A stretch of DNA of 64,000 bases from CAYZXL01 sp964482435 (lineage in GTDB: Bacteria; Auribacterota; JABMQX01), in NCBI GenBank assembly GCA_964482435.1, contig CAYZXL010000010.1, forward strand, positions 1 to 64,000, in the 5' to 3' direction. Position 1 is the first letter of the stretch. Each line of letters begins with the position of its first letter. Below, piece after piece: positions 16,453 to 24,908 of this stretch. Both the position numbers and the translations under genes were made by a program. The notes below the pieces were generated by a model. The model saw nothing but the letters and a program-made list of their open reading frames with translations, did no database searches and had not been told where the DNA came from.

Positions 16453-17094
16453 TCAATCCACACTCTCAGACTCGTCCCAGGTCCGCTCCTTAGGGCGTTT
16501 CGACCGCGACGCAAGCCAGTCTCGCCACACCTGCTCCCGGTCGCCGCCGATGCTTTTATCGCGCGTCTCGCACACGTCTTGGAACTCCTCGGGGATAGTG
16601 CAACTGAGAATCTCATGGAAAACCCGTTTGCGAACCTCCGCCGGTTCGTCCATCAGGTCAGCGGCGGCATAAATCGCGATGCGCGTCAGGTGAGGCTGAA
16701 ATATTGGATATGGCGGAACGGCGTGTGCGCCATCACTATGACCGCCGTAGCCGAACATGTTGCCGTGGTCAACGGAATGTCCGCCGCCAGCCCACTGGTG
16801 TCGGTGGGGTTCGGCTATGTACTCGTCATACAGTTGCGTGCACGACTGCCGGTATATCTTGCTCTTGGTCCATCGGACCGGGATGCCGACGATGTATGAG
16901 ACCTTCTTGGTCCATGTGGCCCCACACAGCCTGCACGTGTAACCCCAGGCGTGCCTGGAACGAATTGGCTGGGATGCGCCGGCGATGAGCACGAAAATGG
17001 TCACTAACAAACCTATCCACGCGAATCTCTTGAAGTTCCGCTTTCGTTCCAACGCTGTATCACCTGCCCATCGGGCAGTTGTGGTGCTGTGCAC
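16453..17094 (-). CDS. Unknown membrane-anchored protein with a CxxC motif
   Basis: This protein of 213 residues is not one I recognise. A single hydrophobic segment at about residues 25-42 would anchor it in the inner membrane. Just outside it lies YTCRLCGATW, a CxxC pair that could bind metal or form a disulfide, followed by a His- and Gly-rich stretch (HRHQWAGGGHSVDHGN). The C-terminal part is helical and charged. The only plausible start is GTG at 17094. A degenerate ATCCTGT-type repeat lies just upstream. Confidence 0.55.
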   Translation of the reverse strand: MHSTTTARWAGDTALERKRNFKRFAWIGLLVTIFVLIAGASQPIRSRHAWGYTCRLCGATWTKKVSYIVGIPVRWTKSKIYRQSCTQLYDEYIAEPHRHQWAGGGHSVDHGNMFGYGGHSDGAHAVPPYPIFQPHLTRIAIYAAADLMDEPAEVRKRVFHEILSCTIPEEFQDVCETRDKSIGGDREQVWRDWLASRSKRPKERTWDESESVD

Positions 17095-17106
17095 GATGCC
17101 CCCAAC

Positions 17107-17133
17107 AATCCTGGCTATCCTGTTTATGCTGTC
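17107..17133. repeat. Degenerate ATCCTG(T) repeat
   Basis: Three successive copies of an ATCCTG-like unit (ATCCTGG, ATCCTGT, ATGCTGT) lie nine bases apart. They match the arms of the palindromes at 19225, 20732 and 28566, but here there is only one arm. Confidence 0.5.
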
Positions 17134-17158
17134 AGAAAATCTTCCTCGGGGTCACCGT

Positions 17159-17563
17159 CTAATCGGCGAAGATGTCCTCGGTCTTGTGTTCGTTGAGCAG
17201 GGCGGCGAGGTCGGTGAGCTCACGGTGGATGTGGTCGAGGAGTCCGGTGTCATCTTTCGCCGCCACGCGGGGCGTTTCGGGAGCCGGAGGAGGCGCCGGC
17301 GCCGCGGGGGCGCCTCGTTTCTCTGCGAGGGCTTCTCTCGCCCCGGGGATTGTGTATTTCTCGTCGTAGAGAAGGGCTTTGATTTTGAGGATAAGCTCGA
17401 TGTCTTTCTTGCGATACGTCCGATGCCCTTTCTTGTTTTTTCGCGGTCGCAGTGACGGGAACTCTGTCTCCCAGAATCTCAGGACGTAAGGCTCGATCCC
17501 GGTTATGTCTTTTACTTCGCTAATGGAGTAGTACAGCTTATCGGGGATGTCTGGCATGGTCAT
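17159..17563 (-). CDS. MerR-family transcriptional regulator
   Basis: This is a 134-residue DNA-binding protein. Residues 10-75 form a MerR-type winged helix-turn-helix: YYSISEVKDITGIEPYVLRFWE, then RTYRKKDIELILKIKALLY. A Pro/Ala-rich linker follows, and then a short helical C-terminus. No metal-sensing cysteines are present, so it is one of the small MerR-like proteins with unknown signal. Its ATG at 17563 abuts the gpsA stop codon directly, so it is the last gene of the plsY-gpsA-merR operon. This gene order is common in several Gram-negative groups, though its targets are unknown. Confidence 0.85.
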   Translation of the reverse strand: MTMPDIPDKLYYSISEVKDITGIEPYVLRFWETEFPSLRPRKNKKGHRTYRKKDIELILKIKALLYDEKYTIPGAREALAEKRGAPAAPAPPPAPETPRVAAKDDTGLLDHIHRELTDLAALLNEHKTEDIFAD

Positions 17564-18580
17564 TTATTCCAGCTCCTCCTCCAATTCCGGTTTTGGGGCA
17601 CGTGACATCAGTGTCGAAATGGCCCCGCGCGGATTTTTCCCTTCATATATTACACGATAGACCTCTGTGGTTATAGGCATTTCAACGCCGTACTTCTTCG
17701 CCAGCTCGACGGCGGCTTTCGCGGTCCGGATTCCCTCGATGACCATCTCGGTGCTCGCTTTTGCCTCTTCGACGGGAACGCCTCGCCCTATTTGAAAACC
17801 GAAGTTGTGGTTTCGGCTGAGGTCGCTGACGGCGGTGGTAAACAGGTCGCCCAGCCCGCTAAGTCCTGAAAACGTCCGCCGGTCAGCCCCCATCGCCACG
17901 CCGAGCCGGGCGATCTCAACTAAACCGCGTGTGAGCAAAGCGGACTTCGTGTTAGCGCCAAGTCCAACCCCATCAATAATCCCCGCGGCAATGGCGATGA
18001 CGTTTTTGAGGGAGCCGCCAAGCTCCACCCCAACGACATCCGGGTTCGTGTAGATACGGAACTTCTCCGTCATCACGAGCTCTCGAACCGCTCTGGCGAC
18101 CGAGCTGGAAGGGGACGAAACCGTCGCAGCCGTGGGATACCCCAGCGCGACTTCGCGAGCGAGCGTCGGCCCGGATAAGACGGCAATCCGCACTTCTCCG
18201 AGGACTTCCTCAATCACTTGCGACATCCGAAGGAGCGTCTCGTTCTCCAGACCCTTGGTCGCGCTCACGACGATGTGCTGCGCGGTGACGTGCGGCCGCA
18301 TTTTCTCGCACACGCTCCGCATGAAGTGGGAGGGAACTGCAAGAAAGGATATTTCTCTTCCGGAGCATGCCTCGGCGAGGTCGGAGGTGATAGGCAGGTC
18401 GTGCGGGAGGGGAATCCCCGGGAGATACTTCTCATTCACCCGTTTTTCTCGGAGAACCTCGGCGTAGTCGGGGAAGGCGCTCCAGAGAATTACGTCGTGG
18501 CGCTTGCTATGGAGCAGAATTGCGAGGGCTGTCCCCCACCCACCGTCGCCGAGGACAGCTATTTTGCTGTGCGGGCTCAT
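17564..18580 (-). CDS. gpsA: Glycerol-3-phosphate dehydrogenase [NAD(P)+]
   Basis: GpsA reduces dihydroxyacetone phosphate to sn-glycerol 3-phosphate for phospholipid synthesis in the cytoplasm. It is 338 residues long, the usual size. The N-terminal nucleotide site reads VLGDGGWGTALA, with the second glycine-rich position Asp instead of the more common Ala. SATKGLE, LSGPTLAREVALGYPTA and the catalytic-lysine region GSLKNVIAIAAGIIDGVGLG follow. The ATG at 18580 overlaps the plsY stop by four bases (ATGA), which fixes the start; upstream in-frame codons would lie inside plsY. Together with PlsY it supplies and uses glycerol 3-phosphate. Confidence 0.96.
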   Translation of the reverse strand: MSPHSKIAVLGDGGWGTALAILLHSKRHDVILWSAFPDYAEVLREKRVNEKYLPGIPLPHDLPITSDLAEACSGREISFLAVPSHFMRSVCEKMRPHVTAQHIVVSATKGLENETLLRMSQVIEEVLGEVRIAVLSGPTLAREVALGYPTAATVSSPSSSVARAVRELVMTEKFRIYTNPDVVGVELGGSLKNVIAIAAGIIDGVGLGANTKSALLTRGLVEIARLGVAMGADRRTFSGLSGLGDLFTTAVSDLSRNHNFGFQIGRGVPVEEAKASTEMVIEGIRTAKAAVELAKKYGVEMPITTEVYRVIYEGKNPRGAISTLMSRAPKPELEEELE

Positions 18581-19212
18581 TGCTCTTCGCGTGGTCCTTG
18601 CGCTTTCTGCCCTATCCGGCGCTCCTCGCGGCGCAGCAATCTGCGGATGTTTTCGCGGTGCAGGTATATCACAGAAACCAACCAGAACACGGATAGACCG
18701 ATATACCACTCCGATTGGCGGAAAATCACCACGAGAACAGGGAGGCTCGCGGCGAGGACTAACGACCCGACGGAAACGTACCTCGTGACGCCCACGGCGA
18801 CAGCGAAGGCAACCAGGGCAAGCGGGGTGTGGACCGGCGCGATGCCGAGAAAGACCCCGAGACCCGTGGCGACCCCTTTTCCGCCCCTGAAACGCAGGAA
18901 AACCGGAAAGTCATGGCCGACGATCGCAGCCGCGCCGCACAGGGCTTTCACCATAAATGGACTAAGCGGCCATGCGAGGCGAACAGCGAGGCTCCCTATC
19001 CCCAGAACCGAAGCAAGTCCCTTTCCCACGTCGAGAAGCAAAACGACAATCCCCGGTCCTTTCCCGAGAGTTCTGAGGACGTTCGTGGCGCCGACATTCC
19101 CGCTGCCGAAGTTGCGCACGTCAATGCCCTTGAGCACCCTTCCGGCGATGTACCCGAAGGGAATCGAACCGACCAAATACGAAGCAATGACTCCTAAGAT
19201 TGTCGGAAGCAT
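18577..19212 (-). CDS. plsY: Acyl-phosphate:glycerol-3-phosphate acyltransferase
   Basis: PlsY is an inner-membrane enzyme of 211 residues that makes lysophosphatidate from acyl phosphate and glycerol 3-phosphate. The conserved loops are all present: SYLVGSIPFGYIAGR, the glycerol-phosphate and catalytic segment RNFGSGNVGATNVLRTLGK, and HDFPVFLRFRGGKGVATGLG. Five to seven membrane segments fit the family. The Arg- and Glu-rich tail after residue 190 is longer than usual. Its stop overlaps the gpsA start. It pairs with a PlsX acyl-phosphate donor that is not in this window. Confidence 0.96.
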   Translation of the reverse strand: MLPTILGVIASYLVGSIPFGYIAGRVLKGIDVRNFGSGNVGATNVLRTLGKGPGIVVLLLDVGKGLASVLGIGSLAVRLAWPLSPFMVKALCGAAAIVGHDFPVFLRFRGGKGVATGLGVFLGIAPVHTPLALVAFAVAVGVTRYVSVGSLVLAASLPVLVVIFRQSEWYIGLSVFWLVSVIYLHRENIRRLLRREERRIGQKAQGPREEQ

Positions 19213-19224
19213 TGGATTTTTCTT

Positions 19225-19279
19225 GACAGGATATACAGGATTGACGGGACAACTATCTTGTGCATCCTGTTATCCTGTC
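19225..19279. repeat. Palindromic ACAGGAT repeat, stem of about 16 bp
   Basis: The left arm GACAGGATATACAGGAT and the right arm ATCCTGTTATCCTGTC pair over 16 bp with one bulged base and a 22-base loop. It lies between the plsY start and the stop of the polyferredoxin gene. Three other sites in the window carry the same unit. Confidence 0.75.
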
Positions 19280-19288
19280 GAGCCCTCC

Positions 19289-21118
19289 TTATGCTTTTCG
19301 GGCGCCGCCGCGGACGGAGGTGAAGCCTCTCTGCTCGGTGCGCCAGACGCGGATGGCAGCTTCTCCCTCGACAGGGCAGACCTTCTCACAAATCCCGCAC
19401 CCTATGCAAATGTCATCAACCACCTCAAGCCGGTCAATGGACCTCGGCCCGTCTTTTGTCTGGACGGGGAATGGGATGATGATTATCGCCTTTCTCTCGT
19501 TCTTCTCGTCTCTGGCGGGGCAATGTTCCTCACAGACCTTGCAGTTGAAATCGTCGGACCATTCCGCGCCATCTGTCCAGCGGTCAAACGCTCGCCAGGG
19601 GATGCACTTGTTGCGGTTGAAGCGAGCTTTGCCGATGACGAAGTTGTGCTTCAGGTCAATTCTGTCCTCTTCCACTTTCGCCAACTGGCTCAGGGCGCCT
19701 GTCGGACAAACCTCCATGCAAAGGGTGCAGTCGTACTCGCAGGCGCCTATCCGTGGGACGAGCGTCGGCGTCCACAGACCCTGAATCCCGTCCTGAAACA
19801 GGAGCGGCTGAATTCCATTCGTCGGGCAAACTTTCATACATTCGCCGCAGCGGACGCAGTTGCTCAGGAAATATTCTTCGTCCGTCGTGCCGCGTCTCGT
19901 TGCCTCATCAACACCGAGCGTCCCCGGCGGTCGGAGTGTCAGAGAAACCGGCTCGCCGGGCCCCTTCATGTCGCGCATCCTCTCCCTCTCGGTGAAGAGG
20001 TTCAGCTTGAAAAGCGGCAGCAGACCAAGGCCCCCGACGACGGAGCCAATCAGTTCCCTCCTCGTGAAATCTACCCGCTCGACGACCGTGCACTCTTTTG
20101 GCGAGTCGGCTGCTTGCTTCTCCGGTGTGAACGCGATGGCTCTCTGCGGGCAAATCACCTCGCAGTCCATGCACTCGATGCACTCGCCGCGGACATTCGC
20201 CTTTCCCTTGCCCGAGATCGCCGCCATGCGACATCCGCGAAGGCACAGCTCGCACTCCGTGCAGTTGTCGTTCACTCGCCGCCTGACGAGAGAGAAACGG
20301 CTCAGCAAAGCGAAAAGAGCACCGAGCGGGCACAAGTTCCGACAATAGAATCGCCGGCGCCACAAACCAAGCAGAACGATTCCGAGGAAGATGAGAGCAA
20401 TCAAAACGTGCTGAAGGAAATAGGGCTGGTAGAATGCCCCGACCTCGGCGGTCGGGTGAAAGAGGTATCGCTGAACGGCTCGCAGACTGCTGTCAACGGG
20501 GCCCTGCGGATTGAGGCTGGCAATGGCATCAGTCCCGTGCCCGACGAGGAAGTATGCGTACGGGTGAAGAACCAGGGCGTAAACACGTGTCGCAAGGCTT
20601 ATCGGGTCGAACCAACCCGTGAGGTTGAGCTGGAAGACGGCGAAGATGACAAGCACGATCAGGATGCAATACTTCGCGTGCTTCGCACGAGAAGCAGCGG
20701 ACCCCCTACCCCTCCGCGGGGAAAGACTGTTGACAGGATTGGCAGGATTATCCTGTTCATCCTGTCTCCTCGGCCTTGTTTTTCTCAGCGGGCGGGTGAA
20801 GCGGTCGCAGACGTCAATGGTCGTGCCGAAGGGACAAACCCAGCCGCAGAAGAACCGCCCGACCACCAGCGTCAGAACAACCGGAATCAGGGCAATCCAG
20901 ATGCCTGCGAACAAACCACGGCTCGAAATCAGCGTCGAGAGCGCATTGAGGGGACTGAGTCTCAGGAAGAGATTCGTCGCCACCGGCGGGTTATACGGCT
21001 CGACGGTGAGAATCAGAAGAAAGTAGAAAAAGGCGAGGCTGAGAGCCTGGATGGCTCGTCTCAGAACCCTAACCTTCCTTCCTCGCCTTTGCGGCTTTTT
21101 GCTGCCCTTTTCCACCAT
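19289..21118 (-). CDS. NapH-NapG-like fusion: membrane polyferredoxin with about eight Cys motifs
   Basis: This is a 609-residue inner-membrane electron-transfer protein. Residues 1-270 match NapH/MauN: several membrane segments with FFCGWVCPFG (C91, C95) and FYCRNLCPLG (C259, C263). Two 4Fe-4S motifs follow (C286-C296, C313-C323). At residues 352-370 TRRELIGSVVGGLGLLPLF looks like the twin-arginine signal of a NapG protein, now internal. A NapG-like ferredoxin part closes the protein, with motifs near C421, C464, C526 and C571. NapH and NapG normally pass quinol electrons to a periplasmic reductase as separate proteins. The start at 21118 precedes the first membrane segment. Residues about 117-129 are encoded by a palindromic repeat. 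The partner enzyme is unknown. Confidence 0.85.
   Translation of the reverse strand: MVEKGSKKPQRRGRKVRVLRRAIQALSLAFFYFLLILTVEPYNPPVATNLFLRLSPLNALSTLISSRGLFAGIWIALIPVVLTLVVGRFFCGWVCPFGTTIDVCDRFTRPLRKTRPRRQDEQDNPANPVNSLSPRRGRGSAASRAKHAKYCILIVLVIFAVFQLNLTGWFDPISLATRVYALVLHPYAYFLVGHGTDAIASLNPQGPVDSSLRAVQRYLFHPTAEVGAFYQPYFLQHVLIALIFLGIVLLGLWRRRFYCRNLCPLGALFALLSRFSLVRRRVNDNCTECELCLRGCRMAAISGKGKANVRGECIECMDCEVICPQRAIAFTPEKQAADSPKECTVVERVDFTRRELIGSVVGGLGLLPLFKLNLFTERERMRDMKGPGEPVSLTLRPPGTLGVDEATRRGTTDEEYFLSNCVRCGECMKVCPTNGIQPLLFQDGIQGLWTPTLVPRIGACEYDCTLCMEVCPTGALSQLAKVEEDRIDLKHNFVIGKARFNRNKCIPWRAFDRWTDGAEWSDDFNCKVCEEHCPARDEKNERKAIIIIPFPVQTKDGPRSIDRLEVVDDICIGCGICEKVCPVEGEAAIRVWRTEQRGFTSVRGGARKA
20732..20766. 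repeat. Palindromic ACAGGAT repeat inside the polyferredoxin gene
   Basis: GACAGGATTGGCAGGA and TCCTGTTCATCCTGTC form an imperfect 16-bp stem with a 3-base loop. It lies in frame within the gene and encodes the DEQDNPANPVN part of a cytoplasmic loop. It has the same unit as the repeats at 19225 and 28566. Confidence 0.75.
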
Positions 21119-21397
21119 AGATTTCTCATTCGGCGCACGACGACAACCGCGATGACAGGACGCTGCTGCTCGACCCAACGTACACAATGAGGGGGCCGAA
21201 CGACACCCTCGCCCGTCAGAGTGTTAGTTAATACCACACATCCCTTGAAAGGCAAAATATTTGTTCCAGGTTCCAAGCCAACATTTCTGCCCCGGGCGTG
21301 AGCCAGGTTGCTCGGCGGAGCGACCCGGAGGGTGTGGCCGTATTTTCGTGGCAGAGAGGCGGCAGGCACGATGGGCCCTGTTGCCATGCGACCCGAC

Positions 21398-21446
21398 GTG
21401 GCATGGGCATCTTGCCCATGAATCACGGGCGGGACGCCCGTGCCAC
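21398..21446. repeat. Dispersed repeat with two perfect hairpins (cloverleaf-like)
   Basis: Hairpin 1 is CATGGGCA-tct-TGCCCATG and hairpin 2 is CACGGGCG-gga-CGCCCGTG, with three bases between them. The outer GTGGCA and TGCCAC can also pair, closing a three-way structure. This repeat type is known to be scattered in many planctomycete-like and cyanobacterial genomes and gives false HGRDARAT peptides. Confidence 0.75.
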
Positions 21447-21491
21447 AACTATATCCCACGTTTGCGTAGCCCACCCAACCCCGAGGGGTTG

Positions 21492-21520
21492 TTGACGAGG
21501 AGCGAAAGAAAGTATATGTT
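21492..21520 (+). promoter_or_regulatory. Candidate promoter of the DUF4091 gene
   Basis: TTGACG (5 of 6) and TATGTT (4 of 6) are 17 bases apart and lie about 125 bases upstream of the start codon. Confidence 0.45.
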
Positions 21521-21646
21521 CTGCCCATATAGCAATGGGGTCATGGCCGGGGGAAATCTCGTGACTGCCCCGTTAGGGCCTGCCGGAAGGCCTCCACGAA
21601 CCCCACGGAACAAAACGGCTGTCTCATCATCGCGGGAGGATTTTTC

Positions 21647-23341
21647 ATGGCCAGGTGGATGACTTCAAACCTCAGAGCAGCGATCGCAGTGGTCGTAGTT
21701 TTTGGGTGTCTCTTCGTTGGTGCGGGTTTGTGCCGCGCCGAGATGAAATTCTGGGTGGCGCACGGCACGACGCGCACATCGCCGTTCGACCCGCCCGGCA
21801 ATAACCAGGAAGCCAGAATCAGCGCCGCTCGGAACGAGTACGAACCGTTTCAGGTCATCATCCGCGCCGAAGGCGAAACCCTCAAGAACGTTACGCTGGA
21901 GGCGAGTCCTTTGAACTCCTCCACGGGAGCTTCCATCGCGGGCAAATTCATCACCCTCTTTCGGGAGCATTACGTTTATGTCCGCCGGCCGAGCGACCGC
22001 TGCAAGACAGACCCCGGACTTTACCCCGACGCCCTGATTCCCTTCACCAACCCCATTGACGGTCAGGACCTGAAGCCGAGGCCCGAGGACAGCAAGGAGG
22101 GGGCAAAGTACGACGCGGTCCCTTGCACGATTTATCCCGGTTTCAACCAAGCTTTCTGGGTGGACGTTTTCGTTCGAGCAGAGACCCCGGCAGGGGAATA
22201 TCGCGGGACCATAACAATCAGGGCGGCGGGTCGCGAGGCAGTGAACATCCCGGTGCAGTTGACGGTCTGGGATTTCGCATTGCCGGAGACGCCAACCGTC
22301 AAAAGCCACTTCGGCAGTGTCGGACGGCTTCTCAGATGGTTTGATGCAAAGCCCGGGTCCGAAAGGGCACGGGCAATAGAACGGCGGTTCTGCGAAATGG
22401 TCGCCGAACACAGAATCACCCCGCCGGTCCCTGCACGCCTTTATCCGCAAGTTAAAGGAGACGGCACCATTGACGCCACCAAAACCCACGAGGCACTGAA
22501 GGAGTTCATGAGCTCGCTTCACGTCAACGCTTTTCCGATGCAGTTCAGCGCGTTCTCCGACCCTCTTGGTTCCAACCGCGAGAAAAACAAAAGGTTTCTG
22601 TCGTCAACTTATCAGTATCTGAAAGAGAACGGCTGGGCAGACTGCCCTTACGTGTACATCCTCGACGAGCCGAACGATGCCGAGGCTTACGAAGACGTCA
22701 GAAAAAGGGCTGCACTCGTCCACGAGGCGGACTCCGGAATCAAGGTCCTTTGCACAGAACAGACCAAAACGTCCGACCCGAAGTGGGGCGACCTCTACGG
22801 CGCCGTTGACATCTGGGTGCCGCTGTGGCCGCTGCACGACGAGGAGACTGCCGCCAAGAGGCGCGCGGTGGGCGAGGTTCTCTGGTCTTACACGGCTTTG
22901 TGCCAGGGCGAGGGCGAACCGCTCTGGTGGCAACTGGACCTCCCCGTGCTCAATTACCGAATCGCGCTGTGGACGAATTACCGCTATCACATCGTCGGGC
23001 TGCTTTACTGGACGATGGTATATTGGGAACAAGTCAGAGACCCGTGGCTCGACCAACCGAGCTTCCGTCTCGCGTTCAATGGCGAAGGGGCGCTAATCTA
23101 TCCCGGAAGCGACGCAGGTTTCGAGGGGCCTGTCGCAAGCATCCGCCTGAAGAACATTCGCGAAGGGATGGAGGATTTCGAATACTTCACCCTCCTCGAA
23201 AAAGCGGCTGGCAGAGAGGCAGCTGAAAAGGAAGTGCTGCGTGTCACGAGGAGCTGGTGGGATTGGGAGAAAAACCCGGAAGCTCTCCTCGCCGCGCGCG
23301 AACGAATCGCACGCCAGATAATTGCGGGCGGAGGCAAGTAG
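21647..23341 (+). CDS. Secreted DUF4091 protein, glycoside-hydrolase-like
   Basis: This is a 564-residue exported protein. A signal peptide covers residues 1-28 (AAIAVVVVFGCLFVGAGLCRA). An N-terminal beta-sandwich follows (about 30-200; ARNEYEPFQVIIRA, AGEYRGTITIRA). The C-terminal half is a TIM-barrel-like DUF4091 region with YVYILDEPND, where the acidic pair resembles a glycosidase active site, and NIREGMEDFEYFTLLEK near the end, which is diagnostic for the family. The ATG at 21647 has GGGAGGA six bases upstream. DUF4091 proteins are abundant in Planctomycetes and Bacteroidetes and are thought to act on polysaccharides; the substrate is unknown. The next gene starts about 110 bases downstream. 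Confidence 0.87.
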   Translation: MARWMTSNLRAAIAVVVVFGCLFVGAGLCRAEMKFWVAHGTTRTSPFDPPGNNQEARISAARNEYEPFQVIIRAEGETLKNVTLEASPLNSSTGASIAGKFITLFREHYVYVRRPSDRCKTDPGLYPDALIPFTNPIDGQDLKPRPEDSKEGAKYDAVPCTIYPGFNQAFWVDVFVRAETPAGEYRGTITIRAAGREAVNIPVQLTVWDFALPETPTVKSHFGSVGRLLRWFDAKPGSERARAIERRFCEMVAEHRITPPVPARLYPQVKGDGTIDATKTHEALKEFMSSLHVNAFPMQFSAFSDPLGSNREKNKRFLSSTYQYLKENGWADCPYVYILDEPNDAEAYEDVRKRAALVHEADSGIKVLCTEQTKTSDPKWGDLYGAVDIWVPLWPLHDEETAAKRRAVGEVLWSYTALCQGEGEPLWWQLDLPVLNYRIALWTNYRYHIVGLLYWTMVYWEQVRDPWLDQPSFRLAFNGEGALIYPGSDAGFEGPVASIRLKNIREGMEDFEYFTLLEKAAGREAAEKEVLRVTRSWWDWEKNPEALLAARERIARQIIAGGGK

Positions 23342-23448
23342 CGGGAACACGCGACCCTGGCTTGATCGTCATTCGCCCAGAACCGGGCTCGTCCGCCCCG
23401 CTGAAAAACAGGACAATCTCCTCGCCGGCGTACCCTTGCAAGGGCAAA

Positions 23449-24507
23449 ATGGATAGAGCACAAACGCGGCGAAAGACCGGACGTAGGCCAGACCTTTGCT
23501 CCATAATTCTGGCCGCGGGCAGGGGCACGCGCATAGGACCGACGGGTACTCATAAGACCTGCCTGCCCGTCTGCGGGAAGCCCGTCATCCTCAGAACCAT
23601 CGAGGCTCTGAAGGCAGCGGGAGTGTCCCTCCATGTGGTTGTTGTCGGTGCGGGCGCCGAGCATGTCCTCAAAACAGTCGGAACCGAATTCTCCGACATC
23701 CTCTTCGCTTACCAGCCGGAACCTCTCGGAACGGGCAACGCAGCCAAGTACGGCGCGGCGGTGCTCAGGTCCATCGGTTACGACGGCGACGTTCTCGTTT
23801 TGGCAGGAGACAAGCTCATCGAGACAATCGTCGTAAGAAGAATGGCTCGCAGGTTTCGGTCCTGTGGTCTCGATTGTCTGTTCCTCGTCGGGCGGCGGGA
23901 GAATTCGCCCGAGTCGGGCAGAGTGATTTTCGACGAAAACGAGCGGCCAGTGCGCATCGTCGAAACCGCGGACATCCGGAGAGCCAGAGTTTTTTCTCGA
24001 ATCCTCGCGCAGGCACAGAAAGGCGAAGTGTCTCCCGAATTCGTTGCCCGGACCATAAGCAGTGAAGGAATGAACCCTCAGAAAGCTCGCCTGGCGTTCG
24101 GGCAGCTTTGCGACTTCGCGGCGGGAAGTCTGAGCCTGTCAAAGGATGAACTGATGGCGCTCATTCCCGCAGAGGCGACTTTCTTCCGGCTGCGCGGTCG
24201 GGCAGGGGCAAGAGGGATTTCGCCGGACGAGGCTGACGCGTCGGTCTATGTGAACCTGTCCGTGTATCTCTTGAAGGCAAAGGCCCTTCAATTCGGCCTT
24301 AATGGAATAAAAGCCGAGAACGCCCAGTGCGAAGAGTACCTTCCCGACATAATCGGGATTCTGGCAAAACCGAGACGAGGCACTCGGACAGCTTACAGGG
24401 TTGGGACGATCCTCGCCGACGACCGGCACCCGGTCCTCGGTTTCAACAACCTTGAGGAACTCCGCCGCATCGAGGAATGGCTGCGCCACAAACAATCACG
24501 GCTGTAA
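23449..24507 (+). CDS. NTP-transferase (GlmU N-terminal-like) with unusual C-terminus
   Basis: This 352-residue protein begins with a sugar nucleotidyltransferase domain: IILAAGRGTRIGPTGTHKTCLPVCGKP, then QPEPLGTGNAAK and VLVLAGDKLIE. These match the uridylyl- or guanylyltransferase fold of GlmU, except that the usual second aspartate motif region reads AGDKLIE. The rest continues the GT-A core through ENSPESGRVIFDENERPVRIVE. The left-handed helix of GlmU is absent. A helical insert lies between residues 185 and 270. It probably makes an NDP-sugar; the base and sugar are not predictable. The ATG at 23449 was preferred over upstream codons, which fall in the end of the previous gene. Confidence 0.75.
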   Translation: MDRAQTRRKTGRRPDLCSIILAAGRGTRIGPTGTHKTCLPVCGKPVILRTIEALKAAGVSLHVVVVGAGAEHVLKTVGTEFSDILFAYQPEPLGTGNAAKYGAAVLRSIGYDGDVLVLAGDKLIETIVVRRMARRFRSCGLDCLFLVGRRENSPESGRVIFDENERPVRIVETADIRRARVFSRILAQAQKGEVSPEFVARTISSEGMNPQKARLAFGQLCDFAAGSLSLSKDELMALIPAEATFFRLRGRAGARGISPDEADASVYVNLSVYLLKAKALQFGLNGIKAENAQCEEYLPDIIGILAKPRRGTRTAYRVGTILADDRHPVLGFNNLEELRRIEEWLRHKQSRL

Positions 24508-24908
24508 GTGCCTCTCGCCGGAAGCTCGCGCTTTTTCTTGCATTTCAAGCCCAAAGGTGTTATGAATATGCACGATATTCTCCTGCGGTAATCATAACGT
24601 CACCGGTCGCGGGGATGTTTCGCCAAAAACTATTGCGTGCCCTAACAGACCAACACATACAAAACTCTGCCGTACTTCGACCCACAGGGAGGTGTCGGTG
24701 CCTCCTTGATGTGTGGTTTGCCGTCCACCCGCCTTCGCTAGCCATCGCCGCAGCATCCACTGGCATCTTTTGTTCATTAGTGAAACGACTAATTTAGCGC
24801 GGCTCTCACACAGACAGGTCGCCGCGAGTGGGTGTGGCACATCGGAAGGCCATGGCGACGTACCCTGGGTCGCCGGTCGTTCCACGACAGAGACAAACAG
24901 GAGGTTAG
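24508..24908. other. Intergenic region upstream of pta
   Basis: About 400 bases without a convincing gene. An extended -10 (TGTTATGAAT at 24559) and a small inverted repeat, ATTAGT-gaaacg-ACTAAT (24776-24793), could serve pta-ackA expression. Neither is strong. Confidence 0.4.

Larger units (their letters stand above)
21119..21646. other. Intergenic region with dispersed repeat and promoter
   Basis: About 530 bases between divergent genes hold the three-stem repeat at 21398 and the promoter at 21492. Translations of the repeat give spurious peptides (for example HGRDARAT), which should not be taken as genes. I see no real gene. Confidence 0.6.

Noticed and set aside
18218..21190. A 990-codon open frame on the plus strand
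   Set aside because: It is antisense to gpsA, plsY and the polyferredoxin, all of which have clear family motifs; high GC content keeps the opposite frame open.
21395..21450. Short peptides such as MGILPMNHGRDARAT as genes
   Set aside because: These are translations of a dispersed palindromic repeat.
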